41,991 nt of DNA, from positions 1 to 41,991 of the forward strand of contig JAFGAG010000066.1 of NCBI GenBank assembly GCA_016933785.1, read 5' to 3'. This document shows, piece after piece, positions 1-8,566 of the stretch; the stretch's first letter is position 1, and the number at the start of each line of letters is the position of its first letter. The notes under the pieces are model-generated. The model saw only the letters and a program-made list of their open reading frames with translations, ran no database searches and was not told the origin of the DNA. The position numbers and the translations under genes were made by a program. Source of the stretch: Coriobacteriia bacterium. Its GTDB lineage: Bacteria; Actinomycetota; Coriobacteriia; Anaerosomatales; Anaerosomataceae.

Positions 1-84
1 AAGATGGAGCCGTCGTGTAAGGTCAGCTGCTGCGTGACCTCGGCCAGCAAAACTGGGGTGTGCCGGTATTCCATTCTCAAAGAC

Positions 85-519
85 CTAAAGGATGCCGAGC
101 TCGGCGAGTTCGCGCGTCACGTCCTCGATACGACCCTCGGTCTCGCTGTTGTACGCGGCCCACGCGGCCGCATCCCAGATCTCCACTCGGTCGCCGTTGC
201 CGATGACCGCGACATCGCGGTCCAGATGCGCGTACTCGCGCAGGACCGCAGGTATGCTGATGCGGCCCGCACTGTCGAACTCGACCGGTGACGCGCCAGC
301 CGCGAAGAACCTGCGGACGCCACGGAACCTGGGATCGAAATCGCCCCGGTCGGTGAGCTGTTTGAGGAACTGCTCGTGCTCGGCGGGCGCGTACACGTAG
401 AGACACTGGTCGAGTCCCTTGGCCACGACGATCGTCCCCGCCATCGCGCCCCGGAACTTCGCGGGCAACGACAGGCGCCCCTTGGCGTCCAGCGTGTGCT
501 GGTACTCGCCGAGAAACAT
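85..519 (-). CDS. mraZ: Transcriptional regulator / division-cluster protein MraZ (start reassigned from 588 to 519)
   Basis: Protein MFLGEYQHTLDAKGRLSLPAKFRG... has the canonical MraZ N-terminus. ATG at 519 is preceded by GGAGGG; the longer GTG start at 588 lies inside the predicted promoter/operator. Confidence 0.95.
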   Translation of the reverse strand: MFLGEYQHTLDAKGRLSLPAKFRGAMAGTIVVAKGLDQCLYVYAPAEHEQFLKQLTDRGDFDPRFRGVRRFFAAGASPVEFDSAGRISIPAVLREYAHLDRDVAVIGNGDRVEIWDAAAWAAYNSETEGRIEDVTRELAELGIL

Positions 520-576
520 CCCGTCCCTCCCCACTTCCGAGTACATCGCGCCCCCTCGGGACGCCGCTATGTGCTC

Positions 577-605
577 AATGTATGCCACCGTGTCCCACTT
601 TGCAA
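577..605 (-). promoter_or_regulatory. Putative mraZ sigma70-type promoter overlapping the MraZ boxes
   Basis: Minus strand TTGCAA (-35) - 17 nt - TACATT (-10). The implied transcription start is downstream of the 588 GTG. Confidence 0.6.
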
Positions 606-611
606 CACTTT
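582..611 (-). promoter_or_regulatory. MraZ-box-like operator: three contiguous 10-bp repeats
   Basis: Minus strand reads AAAGTGTTGC-AAAGTGGGAC-ACGGTGGCAT, an exact 10-bp period with a GTG core, upstream of mraZ. Confidence 0.85.
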
Positions 612-767
612 TTGGGCATTTGCTCCACCTGCATGCCCCACTCCGCCACTCGATCCCGCCGCTTCGCGCGAACCGAGCCCGGGAACGATACGTCTTAGTG
701 GGGACAGACAGGCAGGATTCGGACCCTGACAGTGGAAAACCAGGAGGGACAGGCCCGATACGCTGTG

Positions 768-796
768 TTGCCCCCCAGCGGGGGCAGCGCTAGAAT
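768..796 (+). promoter_or_regulatory. Putative promoter of the micro-ORF with a perfect palindrome across -35/spacer
   Basis: TTGCCC (768-773) - 17 nt - TAGAAT (791-796); inverted repeat TGCCCCC-CAGC-GGGGGCA at 769-786. Confidence 0.55.
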
Positions 797-835
797 CGGT
801 GCAACACGCAGGTGCGATGGAGGTGAACAGCCCCT

Positions 836-1000
836 ATGTATGGATGGTTCCTGCTCGGCCACAACGTTCCCGGCACCTACTACAACGTGCTCATGGTCTC
901 GTTCATTCTGGTGTGCGCGGTCGCGATCGGTTTCCTTGCCTACGCCGCGAAGCAGATGAAGAAGAACGCGGAGGCCTCGGAGAAGATCGAGTCCAAGTAG
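836..1000 (+). CDS. 54-aa single-TM small protein (not in the supplied ORF list)
   Basis: ATG...TAG encodes MYGWFLLGHNVPGTYYNVLMVSFILVCAVAIGFLAYAAKQMKKNAEASEKIESK; GGAGGTG Shine-Dalgarno upstream; one TM segment with a charged C-terminal tail. Confidence 0.75.
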   Translation: MYGWFLLGHNVPGTYYNVLMVSFILVCAVAIGFLAYAAKQMKKNAEASEKIESK

Positions 1001-1106
1001 TCTGCACCACCCACTGTTCTCATCCGGACGCCCTGGAGCCTGTCGTCGGCAGGTGAAAGGGCGTTCGCGTTACCCAGGCACAGATGCAGACGAGAGGAGT
1101 ACCGCG

Positions 1107-2126
1107 ATGTCAACGATCCCCCGCTCATACCGCACGACCCTCGTACTACTCGCACTCACGGTAGCCGCGGCCGCCATGGTTGGATGCTCGGCGGCCAGCG
1201 AGTCTGCGACCGACGTCGCGGCCGAGGAGTACGGCGTCGCGGGAGTGGCGAGCGACCCCACCGCTCCGGCGACGCGCGACGGCGTCGCCGATGAGGCAGC
1301 CGGTCCCGACTCGGTCGAGAGCAAGCAGGCTCCCGACGCGGACCGCATGGTCATCAGGAACAAGACACTGCGTCTCGAGGTGGAGAGCACGCCCGACGCG
1401 GTGGAGCGGATCCGAGCGCTCGTGAAGACACACGACGGGACCATCCAGGACCTTCAGGTGGCGACGGATACCGACGAATGGCTGTACCGGTACGATGAGT
1501 ACGGCTATGCGACCGGTGACGGCGCAGCCCTCCGTGGCTGGGTCACCGTACGCGTACCGGCAGCATCATTTGAGGCGTTCGTCGATGAGGCGATCGCGCT
1601 CGGCACGTTGCGCTTCCAGGCCGAGGATTCCGAGGATGTCACCCAGCAGCACGTGGACCTGACCGCCCGGCTCGCGAACCTTCGTGCCGAAGAGGAGCGC
1701 CTCCGGACCTTCTTCGACGCCGCTAAGGACGTCGAGGACATGCTCGCCATCGAGACGGAGCTCAACCGCGTCCGCCAGGAGATCGAAAGCCTGGACGCTC
1801 AGGTAACGTACCTCGAACGACAGGCGGCGATGGCGACCATAACCATCGAGCTCACCGAGCCTCGCCCCGTGGTCCGTCCGGCCGGTGACGACTGGGGCTT
1901 CCGCGACGCGATCACCAGCGGATTCCGCGGAGCCGCCGACGTGGTGACCTTCCTCATCGCTGCTGTGATCGGCACCGCGCCGTTGTGGATCCTCGCCATC
2001 ATCGCGCTGGTGATCGTGCGTGCGGTACTGCGGTCGCGCACCAAGAAGCAGATGGCCGCCGCCGCTCGGGCCGCGCAGCAAGCCGCGCCACAGGCGCCCG
2101 ACGCCTCAGCCGACGCGCAGCTCTGA
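1107..2126 (+). CDS. DUF4349-like lipoprotein with a C-terminal TM
   Basis: Lipobox-like ...AAAAMVGCSAASES; central RNKTLRLEV...VTVRVPAASFEAFVDEA...TQQHVDLTARLANLRAEEERL pattern typical of DUF4349; GAGGAG RBS before ATG 1107. Confidence 0.85.
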   Translation: MSTIPRSYRTTLVLLALTVAAAAMVGCSAASESATDVAAEEYGVAGVASDPTAPATRDGVADEAAGPDSVESKQAPDADRMVIRNKTLRLEVESTPDAVERIRALVKTHDGTIQDLQVATDTDEWLYRYDEYGYATGDGAALRGWVTVRVPAASFEAFVDEAIALGTLRFQAEDSEDVTQQHVDLTARLANLRAEEERLRTFFDAAKDVEDMLAIETELNRVRQEIESLDAQVTYLERQAAMATITIELTEPRPVVRPAGDDWGFRDAITSGFRGAADVVTFLIAAVIGTAPLWILAIIALVIVRAVLRSRTKKQMAAAARAAQQAAPQAPDASADAQL

Positions 2127-2132
2127 GGGCGC

Positions 2133-2558
2133 ATGAGCAGCCGCCCTCGGATACCACTTTGGGCGGCGGTCGCAATCACGGCCGCCGCCTATGCGGTACG
2201 TTCAGCCTCCCGGGGATCACTCGCGCTGGATATGCCGACCGACGCCATCGTGCTCGGCGCCCTGCTCGGAACCCTAGCCTTGAGCGCGCTCGCGGGAACG
2301 GCCACGCAGCACAGACGCGATGAGCTGGCCGACCAGATGGACAAGCGACACGGCCGCACAGGCCGCGAGAGGGAGTGCGACGAGGTCGGTGCCGATGCTA
2401 AGCCCCTCGGTGCCGGGCGCACCCGATCCGCCGACGACGGTCAGCCAGCCTCCGAGCGCGATGCCAGCGGCCACGCCCACTCCCCAGGAGCAAGCCCAGC
2501 CGAACGCGGGGCCGATACGAAACGGTCGACCGTCCCGCGCCACCAACATCGGTCCTAG
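2133..2558 (+). CDS. Hypothetical membrane protein, C-terminal half uncertain
   Basis: Starts 6 nt after the DUF4349 stop. First ~60 aa hydrophobic (2 TM-like), remainder charged and antisense to the minus ORF 2274-2549. Confidence 0.4.
   Translation: MSSRPRIPLWAAVAITAAAYAVRSASRGSLALDMPTDAIVLGALLGTLALSALAGTATQHRRDELADQMDKRHGRTGRERECDEVGADAKPLGAGRTRSADDGQPASERDASGHAHSPGASPAERGADTKRSTVPRHQHRS
2274..2549 (-). CDS. Hypothetical small membrane protein (91 aa)
   Basis: Follows the permease stop by a few nt; high GC3 codons; two or three hydrophobic segments (ACSWGVGVAAGIALGGWLTVVGG, LPLAACAAVSLVHLVGQLIASVL). Confidence 0.5.
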   Translation of the reverse strand: MLVARDGRPFRIGPAFGWACSWGVGVAAGIALGGWLTVVGGSGAPGTEGLSIGTDLVALPLAACAAVSLVHLVGQLIASVLRGRSRERAQG

Positions 2559-3508
2559 CCCTTCTCGTATGGCACGCCCACCTGCGCGGGACCGACCGCC
2601 CGGCCGATAACCCCCGCGAGCACGACGACCGTCACCACGTACGGCACCATCAGGAAGAACTCGGGGGGCAGGTCGATCACATCACGGAACGGCTGAAGCT
2701 TGATCTGGAGTGCATCCGCGAAGCCGAACAGCAGCGATGCGAGGTACGACCCTATCGGCGTCCAGCGACCGAAGATGTTCGCGGCAAGCGCGATATACCC
2801 TCGACCGTTGGTGAAGCCCTCCTGGAAGACGCCCACCTGTTCGATGCTCAGATTCGCCCCGGCAAGACCACCGAGTGCACCACTCATGAGAACGGCTACC
2901 CAGCGCCCGCGCGCGACACTCACACCGGCAGTGTCCACAGCCCTCGGGTGTTCGCCGAGCGCACGAAGACGTAGTCCCCACCGGGTGTGATACAGCGCCC
3001 ACTGCGCCCCGATAGCGATGATGATCGCGAGGTAGACGATCGGCGTGTGCGACAGAAACACCCCATTGATCCACCGCCAGACTTCTCCGAGGAAGCCCTC
3101 TCCCATCGCCCCTATCCGGAAGACCGGCTGCAGCGTAGGGATGGGCTGCGTGGTGCCAGGATGCCCGTACCACAGCTCCATGAGGAACCCCGTGAGACCG
3201 AGGGCGAGCAGGTTGATCGCCGTACCCGACACCACCTGGTCGGTGCGCAGGTTGACGGATGCCACAGCATGCACGGCCGAGATCGCCACGCCGGCGAGGA
3301 CCGCCACGATGACACCGAGCCAGGGGCTTCCGGTCGCAAGGACCGTAGCGGTTCCGAAGAAGGCGCCGATCAGCATGATGCCCTCGAGTGCGATGTTCAC
3401 GATACCCGAACGTTCACAGATCGTTCCACCGATCGCGGCAAGCGCGAGCGGGGTGGCGATCCGAAGTGCCGCAGCGAACAGATCTGGCGTGATGACGTCA
3501 CTCAGCAC
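2555..3508 (-). CDS. ABC transporter permease, nucleoside/BMP family (NupQ/YufQ-like)
   Basis: GGTICERSGIVNIALEGIMLIGAFFGT...RALGEHPRAVDTAGVSVARGR motif of BPD_transp_2 nucleoside permeases. Confidence 0.92.
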   Translation of the reverse strand: MLSDVITPDLFAAALRIATPLALAAIGGTICERSGIVNIALEGIMLIGAFFGTATVLATGSPWLGVIVAVLAGVAISAVHAVASVNLRTDQVVSGTAINLLALGLTGFLMELWYGHPGTTQPIPTLQPVFRIGAMGEGFLGEVWRWINGVFLSHTPIVYLAIIIAIGAQWALYHTRWGLRLRALGEHPRAVDTAGVSVARGRWVAVLMSGALGGLAGANLSIEQVGVFQEGFTNGRGYIALAANIFGRWTPIGSYLASLLFGFADALQIKLQPFRDVIDLPPEFFLMVPYVVTVVVLAGVIGRAVGPAQVGVPYEKG

Positions 3509-4622
3509 CGCTGGTCGCCTCCTTCTGACGCTTGCGGATGAACCAGTTGACGATACCCTCGGCTGCCACGAAGAAGATGACGAGCGCCTGGATGATCAGG
3601 ATGATCTTCTGCGAGACGCCGGCTTCCAGCTGCATCGTCCCGCTGCCCGCCGAGAGCGCGCCGAACAGCAGGGCCGCTGCGATGATGCCGATCGGGTGGT
3701 TCTTCGCGAGCAGCGCCACGGCGATGCCGGTGAATCCGACGCCAGCGGAGAATTGGTCGAATATCCGATGGTGGAGTCCCATGACCTCCACGGCTCCGGC
3801 AAGACCCGCCAGTGCACCCGAGATACACAGAGCCTTGACCGTGGTCCACTGGACCGAGATGCCCGCCGTCTCGGCGGCCCATGGACTCAGGCCCACCGCA
3901 CGGTTCTCGTAGCCAAGGGTCGTGTACCGCAGGACCAGCCAGACCCCCACCGCGGCGATGATGGCGATGAACACTCCGAGGTGGGCGCGTCCCAGACCAA
4001 AGAACGGCAGCGCCTCGAGAGTGGTCGCGGAGAAGAGCGACTGGATGCGTGGAATCTGCGCGTTGGCGGACAGATTGACCGTCTGTGGGATCTGTCCCGG
4101 CGCTTTGAGTGGACCGGCCGTGAGCCAGGACACCACGTAGCGCGCGATGTGCGAGAACATCATCGTGGTGATGACCTCGTGAGCCCCGATCCGCGCCTTC
4201 AGGATCGCAGGCACGAACGCCCATGCGGCACCTGCGAGCGCGCCGACCAGGAGCAGGGTCGGAATCGTGATCAGCGGCGTCAAACCGGCCAGCTCCACGC
4301 CCAGCCAGGCAGCGAGAAGCCCGCCCATCATGAGCTGACCCTCGGCACCGATGTTGAACAGCCCTGCCCTGAAGCCATAACCGACGGCCAGACCGGCGAG
4401 GATGAGCGGCGTTGAGCGCAAGATCGTCTCACCGATCTGCCGTGGTCCGCCGAAAGCACCTTTGAACAGCGCGGCGAACGCCTCGACCGGGTCGTATCCT
4501 GAGATCCAGATGATGAGTGAGCCTACGCCGATCGCCAGCACCGTGGACATGATCGGTGTGCCGACCTTCTGCACGACCGACATCCACGCCCGCGCGGGAA
4601 CGACATCCCTCGAACCGCTCAC
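3498..4622 (-). CDS. ABC transporter permease, nucleoside/BMP family (NupP/YufP-like)
   Basis: GLFNIGAEGQLMMGGLLAAWLG and AVGLSPWAAETAGISVQ motifs; overlaps the downstream permease gene. Confidence 0.92.
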   Translation of the reverse strand: MSGSRDVVPARAWMSVVQKVGTPIMSTVLAIGVGSLIIWISGYDPVEAFAALFKGAFGGPRQIGETILRSTPLILAGLAVGYGFRAGLFNIGAEGQLMMGGLLAAWLGVELAGLTPLITIPTLLLVGALAGAAWAFVPAILKARIGAHEVITTMMFSHIARYVVSWLTAGPLKAPGQIPQTVNLSANAQIPRIQSLFSATTLEALPFFGLGRAHLGVFIAIIAAVGVWLVLRYTTLGYENRAVGLSPWAAETAGISVQWTTVKALCISGALAGLAGAVEVMGLHHRIFDQFSAGVGFTGIAVALLAKNHPIGIIAAALLFGALSAGSGTMQLEAGVSQKIILIIQALVIFFVAAEGIVNWFIRKRQKEATSGAE

Positions 4623-6178
4623 GCGCCCACCTCCGATCCGGTCGGCGAAACGTCAGCGCCATCATCGAGTTTCGTGCCGCCGCCACCGGTCATGTAGTAC
4701 CCGAGGGTCTCGGCGTCAGCTTCCTCCGCGACGAACTCCTTCACGATGCGACCCTCGTACATGACGAGCACTCGGTCGGCCAGAGACAGGACCTCTTCGA
4801 GTTCCAGGCTGATGAGGAGTACGGCCTTGCCCGCCGATCGCTCGCCGAGTATCTGCCGGTGGACGAACTCGATGGCGCCCACGTCGAGGCCACGCGTCGG
4901 CTGCGCCGCAACGAGGAGCTCCGGGTTGCGGCCGATCTCGCGCGCGACAACCACCTTCTGCTGGTTCCCGCCGGATAGGCTCGATGCCAGGACCTTCTCG
5001 GAGGGGGTCCGAATGTCGTAGTCCTCGATCCGCTTCTTTGCCATCGCGGTGATCTCTCGCGGATGCATCACGCCGCGCGTCGCGTAGGGCTTCAGCCGGT
5101 GATCACCAAGCACGAGGTTCTCGGCGAGGTTGAACGGCAGGACAAGGCCACGCCGGTGCCTGTCCTCTGGGATGTGCGACACGCCGACCTCGATCGAGGA
5201 GCGAGCGCTCGCATGGGTGATATCGGTGCCTTTGAGACTGATACTCCCGGACTGAGGGGACCGCAGACCCACCAGAGCCTCCACGAGTTCGGTCTGTCCG
5301 TTCCCGCTCACACCGGCGATGGCAACGATCTCGCCGCCACACACCGTGAAGGAGACGCCCGCGACGGCATCCAGCTCCTGATCGCTCTTGACTGCGAGGT
5401 CCCGGATCTCGAGCACCACGTCGCCGCACTGAGATGGCTCCTTGTCGATGCGCAGCACCACATCCCGGCCCACCATCAGCCGCGCCAGACCGATCTCATC
5501 GGTCTCGGACGGGCGCACCTCACCCACCACGGAGCCATCACGCATGACCACGATGCGGTCCGCAACGGCCATGACCTCCTCGAGCTTGTGCGTGATGAAG
5601 ACGACCGACAACCCTTCGTCCACCAGCGAACGCACCACCGCGAAGAGTTCGCGCACCTCCTGCGGTGTGAGTACCGCCGTCGGTTCGTCGAGGATGAGGA
5701 CCCGGGCACCTTGATACAGTGCCTTGAGGATCTCCACCCGTTGCTGGAGTCCGACCTCCAGTTCGCTGATCTTCGCGTCGGGGTCGACACGCAGGCCGTA
5801 TCGCTCGGAGATCTCCGCGACCCGTTCCCGCGCGGCTTTCATATCGATGATGCCAAGACGGCCAGGCTCACGACCCAGTACGATGTTCTCGGTCACTGTA
5901 AGGGGTTCGACCAACATGAAGTGCTGATGGACCATGCCGATGCCAAGGTCGATCGCCTGCCTGGAGGATCGGATCTTAACAGGCTGGCCATCGACCAGGA
6001 TCTCACCTTGGTCGGCGGACAGCAGGCCGTACACGATATTCATCAGCGTGGACTTGCCGGCTCCGTTCTCGCCGAGCAGGGCCACGATCTCCCGCTCCTC
6101 CAGCACCAGTGAGACCTTGTCGTTGGCGATGACGCCGGGGAACACCTTTGTGACCTCGCGCAGCTCGAGTACCGGCAT
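4619..6178 (-). CDS. ABC transporter ATP-binding protein with duplicated NBD (NupO/YufO-like); start moved from 6280 to 6178
   Basis: Walker A GENGAGKST, signature-like ELEVGLQQRVEILKAL and LSGGNQQKVVVAREI, two NBDs. MPVLELREVTKVFPGV is the natural N-terminus with AGAGGAG RBS. Confidence 0.93.
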   Translation of the reverse strand: MPVLELREVTKVFPGVIANDKVSLVLEEREIVALLGENGAGKSTLMNIVYGLLSADQGEILVDGQPVKIRSSRQAIDLGIGMVHQHFMLVEPLTVTENIVLGREPGRLGIIDMKAARERVAEISERYGLRVDPDAKISELEVGLQQRVEILKALYQGARVLILDEPTAVLTPQEVRELFAVVRSLVDEGLSVVFITHKLEEVMAVADRIVVMRDGSVVGEVRPSETDEIGLARLMVGRDVVLRIDKEPSQCGDVVLEIRDLAVKSDQELDAVAGVSFTVCGGEIVAIAGVSGNGQTELVEALVGLRSPQSGSISLKGTDITHASARSSIEVGVSHIPEDRHRRGLVLPFNLAENLVLGDHRLKPYATRGVMHPREITAMAKKRIEDYDIRTPSEKVLASSLSGGNQQKVVVAREIGRNPELLVAAQPTRGLDVGAIEFVHRQILGERSAGKAVLLISLELEEVLSLADRVLVMYEGRIVKEFVAEEADAETLGYYMTGGGGTKLDDGADVSPTGSEVGA

Positions 6179-6216
6179 CGGCACTCCTCTCGAACGATCG
6201 AGCACCTGGCACGCTG

Positions 6217-6248
6217 GAGGGGCGACCGGCCTTCGCCGACCGCCCCTC
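6217..6248 (-). other. Strong intercistronic RNA hairpin between bmpA and the ATPase gene
   Basis: Minus strand GAGGGGCGGTCGGC-GAAG-GCCGGTCGCCCCTC: 14-bp stem (2 GU pairs), 4-nt loop, no U-tract. Confidence 0.75.
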
Positions 6249-6304
6249 AAGTGTAGCGCATCGTACGCAGCAGCAGACATTCACTGCCGGTCTCGGATCA
6301 GAGC

Positions 6305-7390
6305 CTACATCTCCTCTGGAACGACGACCGTACCGTTGATGATGGCGTCCGTGGCCTTCTGGACGGCATCCTTGATGGACTGCGGGACCTTGGACTCGAA
6401 GTCGTGGTACGGGGCGAGACCCACGCCACCCTCCTTGAGTCCGAAGACCTGCATCGTTCCGGCTGGGAAGTCGCCATCGACCGCGGCCTTGATGAGGTCG
6501 TAGACCACGACGTCGATGTTCTTCATCATCGAGGTCAGCATGACATCACCGGAGTTGGCGATCGTGTTGTACTGGTCGGCGTCGACACCGATGAACAGCG
6601 CGCCCTTTTCCTGGCACGCACGTACGGTGCCCTCGCCACAGCCACCAGCGGCAGCGTAGATGACATCCGCGCCCTGGTCGATGAGCGAGAGGCCAAGCTC
6701 CTTGCCCTTCGCCACATCGTCCCAGCTACCCGTGTACAGGCCGATGACCTGCACGTCCGGGTTGACCGACTTGGCGCCAGCCTCGAAGCCCGCCTGGAAC
6801 TTCCTGATGAGCGGGACGTCCATGCCGCCGACGAACCCGATGACGTTCTTGTCGTTCAAACGGTCATCGAACGTGTCCTTGGTCGCAAGACCGGCGACCA
6901 CACCCGCCAGGTAGCTGCCTTCGTTCTCCATGAAGCCGACACCCACGACGTTAGCCGGGACCGGCTCGAAGAACCCGTCGATGTTGATGAACATCGTGTC
7001 CGGGTAGTCCACACACACCTTCGAGACGGTGTCGGTCAGCAGGAAGCCGGTCGCGACAAGCGGGCTGTAGCCAGCCTGCGCCAGCTGCTCGAGGTTGGGC
7101 TCGTAGTCGTTGATCGTCGCCGACTCGAGTACCTCGACCTCGACACCCAGCTCAGACTCGGCCTGCTCGAAGCCCCGCCACGTCAGGTCGTTGAACGACT
7201 TGTCGCCCAGGCCGGCCGTATCGGTGATCATGGCCGTCTTCAGTGCTGGCTCTTCGACGACGGGCTCCTCCTCCGCGACGGGCTCCTCCTCCGCGACGGG
7301 CTCCTCCTCGGCCGCACATCCAGGCACGAATGCCACAACGAGCATCAGTGCCAGGACCAGGGCCAGGATCCTACTTGTTTTCCCGTTCAC
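6305..7390 (-). CDS. bmpA: BMP family substrate-binding lipoprotein (probable GTG start at 7390)
   Basis: VNGKTSRILALVLALMLVVAFVPGCAAEE signal/lipobox; TDTAGLGDKSFNDLTWRGFEQAESELGV BMP motif; GGAGGC upstream. Confidence 0.92.
   Translation of the reverse strand: MNGKTSRILALVLALMLVVAFVPGCAAEEEPVAEEEPVAEEEPVVEEPALKTAMITDTAGLGDKSFNDLTWRGFEQAESELGVEVEVLESATINDYEPNLEQLAQAGYSPLVATGFLLTDTVSKVCVDYPDTMFINIDGFFEPVPANVVGVGFMENEGSYLAGVVAGLATKDTFDDRLNDKNVIGFVGGMDVPLIRKFQAGFEAGAKSVNPDVQVIGLYTGSWDDVAKGKELGLSLIDQGADVIYAAAGGCGEGTVRACQEKGALFIGVDADQYNTIANSGDVMLTSMMKNIDVVVYDLIKAAVDGDFPAGTMQVFGLKEGGVGLAPYHDFESKVPQSIKDAVQKATDAIINGTVVVPEEM
7258..7311 (-). repeat. 18-bp in-frame tandem repeat, 3 copies, encoding (EEEPVA)n
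   Basis: CGACGGGCTCCTCCTCCG repeated three times, last copy 17/18, just after the lipobox cysteine. Confidence 0.85.
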
Positions 7391-7585
7391 TCTGCGATCC
7401 GCCTCCTCATACAGGACTGAACACACCGTATTCATTCTACCCTCAGCGCAAGCCGTCTACCATGCCTGGGTGACTGATTTGTGAACGACTGTGAACGTCC
7501 GCGCGGTCCCGGGGCCCCGGAGGCGGGAAGGCGGGATACGGATGCCGCGCGCGTACGGCGCGGCCTGGTGTGCCTGAGCGGTGGT

Positions 7586-8491
7586 CTACCGGAGTCGGGC
7601 GCGGGGGTGCGTGGTCAGATACTCCTCGCGCACGTGTGTGCGGTCCACATGCGTGTAGACCTGCGTCGTGGAGATATCGGCATGGCCGAGCATCTCCTGC
7701 AGCGCGCGGAGTTCAGCGCCCCCTTGGAGCATGTGCGTCGCGAAGGAATGCCGCAACGTGTGCGGGTGCAGCTGCAGGCCGACTCTCGCGCCGTAGTCTC
7801 GCACGATCCCGAAAACGGCCTGTCGGGTGAGTCGACCACCGCGGACATTCAAGAAGAGCGCGTCGGGGTCCTGCCTCCTACTGACCTTCTTCGCCCGAAG
7901 GAAGGGGCGACCGTGCGTGAGGTACTCCTGCACAGCCGCGACCGCCTGCCCGGCGATCGGAACGAGTCGTTCCTTGCTGCCCTTGCCGAAGACGCGTACG
8001 AAGCCGCCCTCGAGGTCGATGTCCGTCAGACCCAGACCGGTGAGCTCACTCACCCGCAGCCCACAGCCATAGAGGGTCTCGAGGACAGCCTTGTCCCGGT
8101 ACCCCACGGGGCCATCCGGGAACGGCTGAGACAACAACTTCATCGCATCATCGACCGAGATCACGTCAGGAAGCCGGGTGGGGACCTTGGGCAGCGTCAC
8201 GTCGACCGTCGGGTGGACATCGGTCAGGCCCTCACGGATAAGGTACGCGTGGAAACTCTTCACAGCTGCGATCTTGCGCTCCACCGTGCTCGCCGCCATG
8301 CCCTTCGACTGCAGGAGAGACATGAACGCGATGACGTCGTCGCGCGTGGCCGTCAGCGGCGAGACCGAACGCTCATCAAGATGCGCGGTATATGCAGTGA
8401 GGTCGCCACGGTATGCACTGATCGTATGGGCAGATGCGCCACGTTCGACCGCAAGATATCCCAGGAAATCATCGAGGAGTGTCGTATCCAT
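7586..8491 (-). CDS. xerD: Tyrosine recombinase XerD
   Basis: MDTTLLDDFLGYLAVERGASAHTISAYRGDL...HPHTLRHSFATHMLQGGAELRALQEMLGHADISTTQVYTHV catalytic motifs. Confidence 0.95.
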   Translation of the reverse strand: MDTTLLDDFLGYLAVERGASAHTISAYRGDLTAYTAHLDERSVSPLTATRDDVIAFMSLLQSKGMAASTVERKIAAVKSFHAYLIREGLTDVHPTVDVTLPKVPTRLPDVISVDDAMKLLSQPFPDGPVGYRDKAVLETLYGCGLRVSELTGLGLTDIDLEGGFVRVFGKGSKERLVPIAGQAVAAVQEYLTHGRPFLRAKKVSRRQDPDALFLNVRGGRLTRQAVFGIVRDYGARVGLQLHPHTLRHSFATHMLQGGAELRALQEMLGHADISTTQVYTHVDRTHVREEYLTTHPRARLR

Positions 8492-8566
8492 GGGCGCACA
8501 ATACCATACTTTCGGAGTGGACGGCCGCCAAAGAGCGATGAGCGGCGTACGTAAACCTCTACCCTC

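Noticed and set aside
3045-4415. 456-aa + strand ORF opposite the ABC permeases
   Set aside because: Shadow ORF of two well-supported permease genes.
7509-7564. CCGGGGCCCCGG palindrome and GCCGCGC/GCGCGGC hairpin between xerD and bmpA
   Set aside because: Possible xerD terminator but no T-run; GC-only palindromes are expected by composition, so not scored as a finding.
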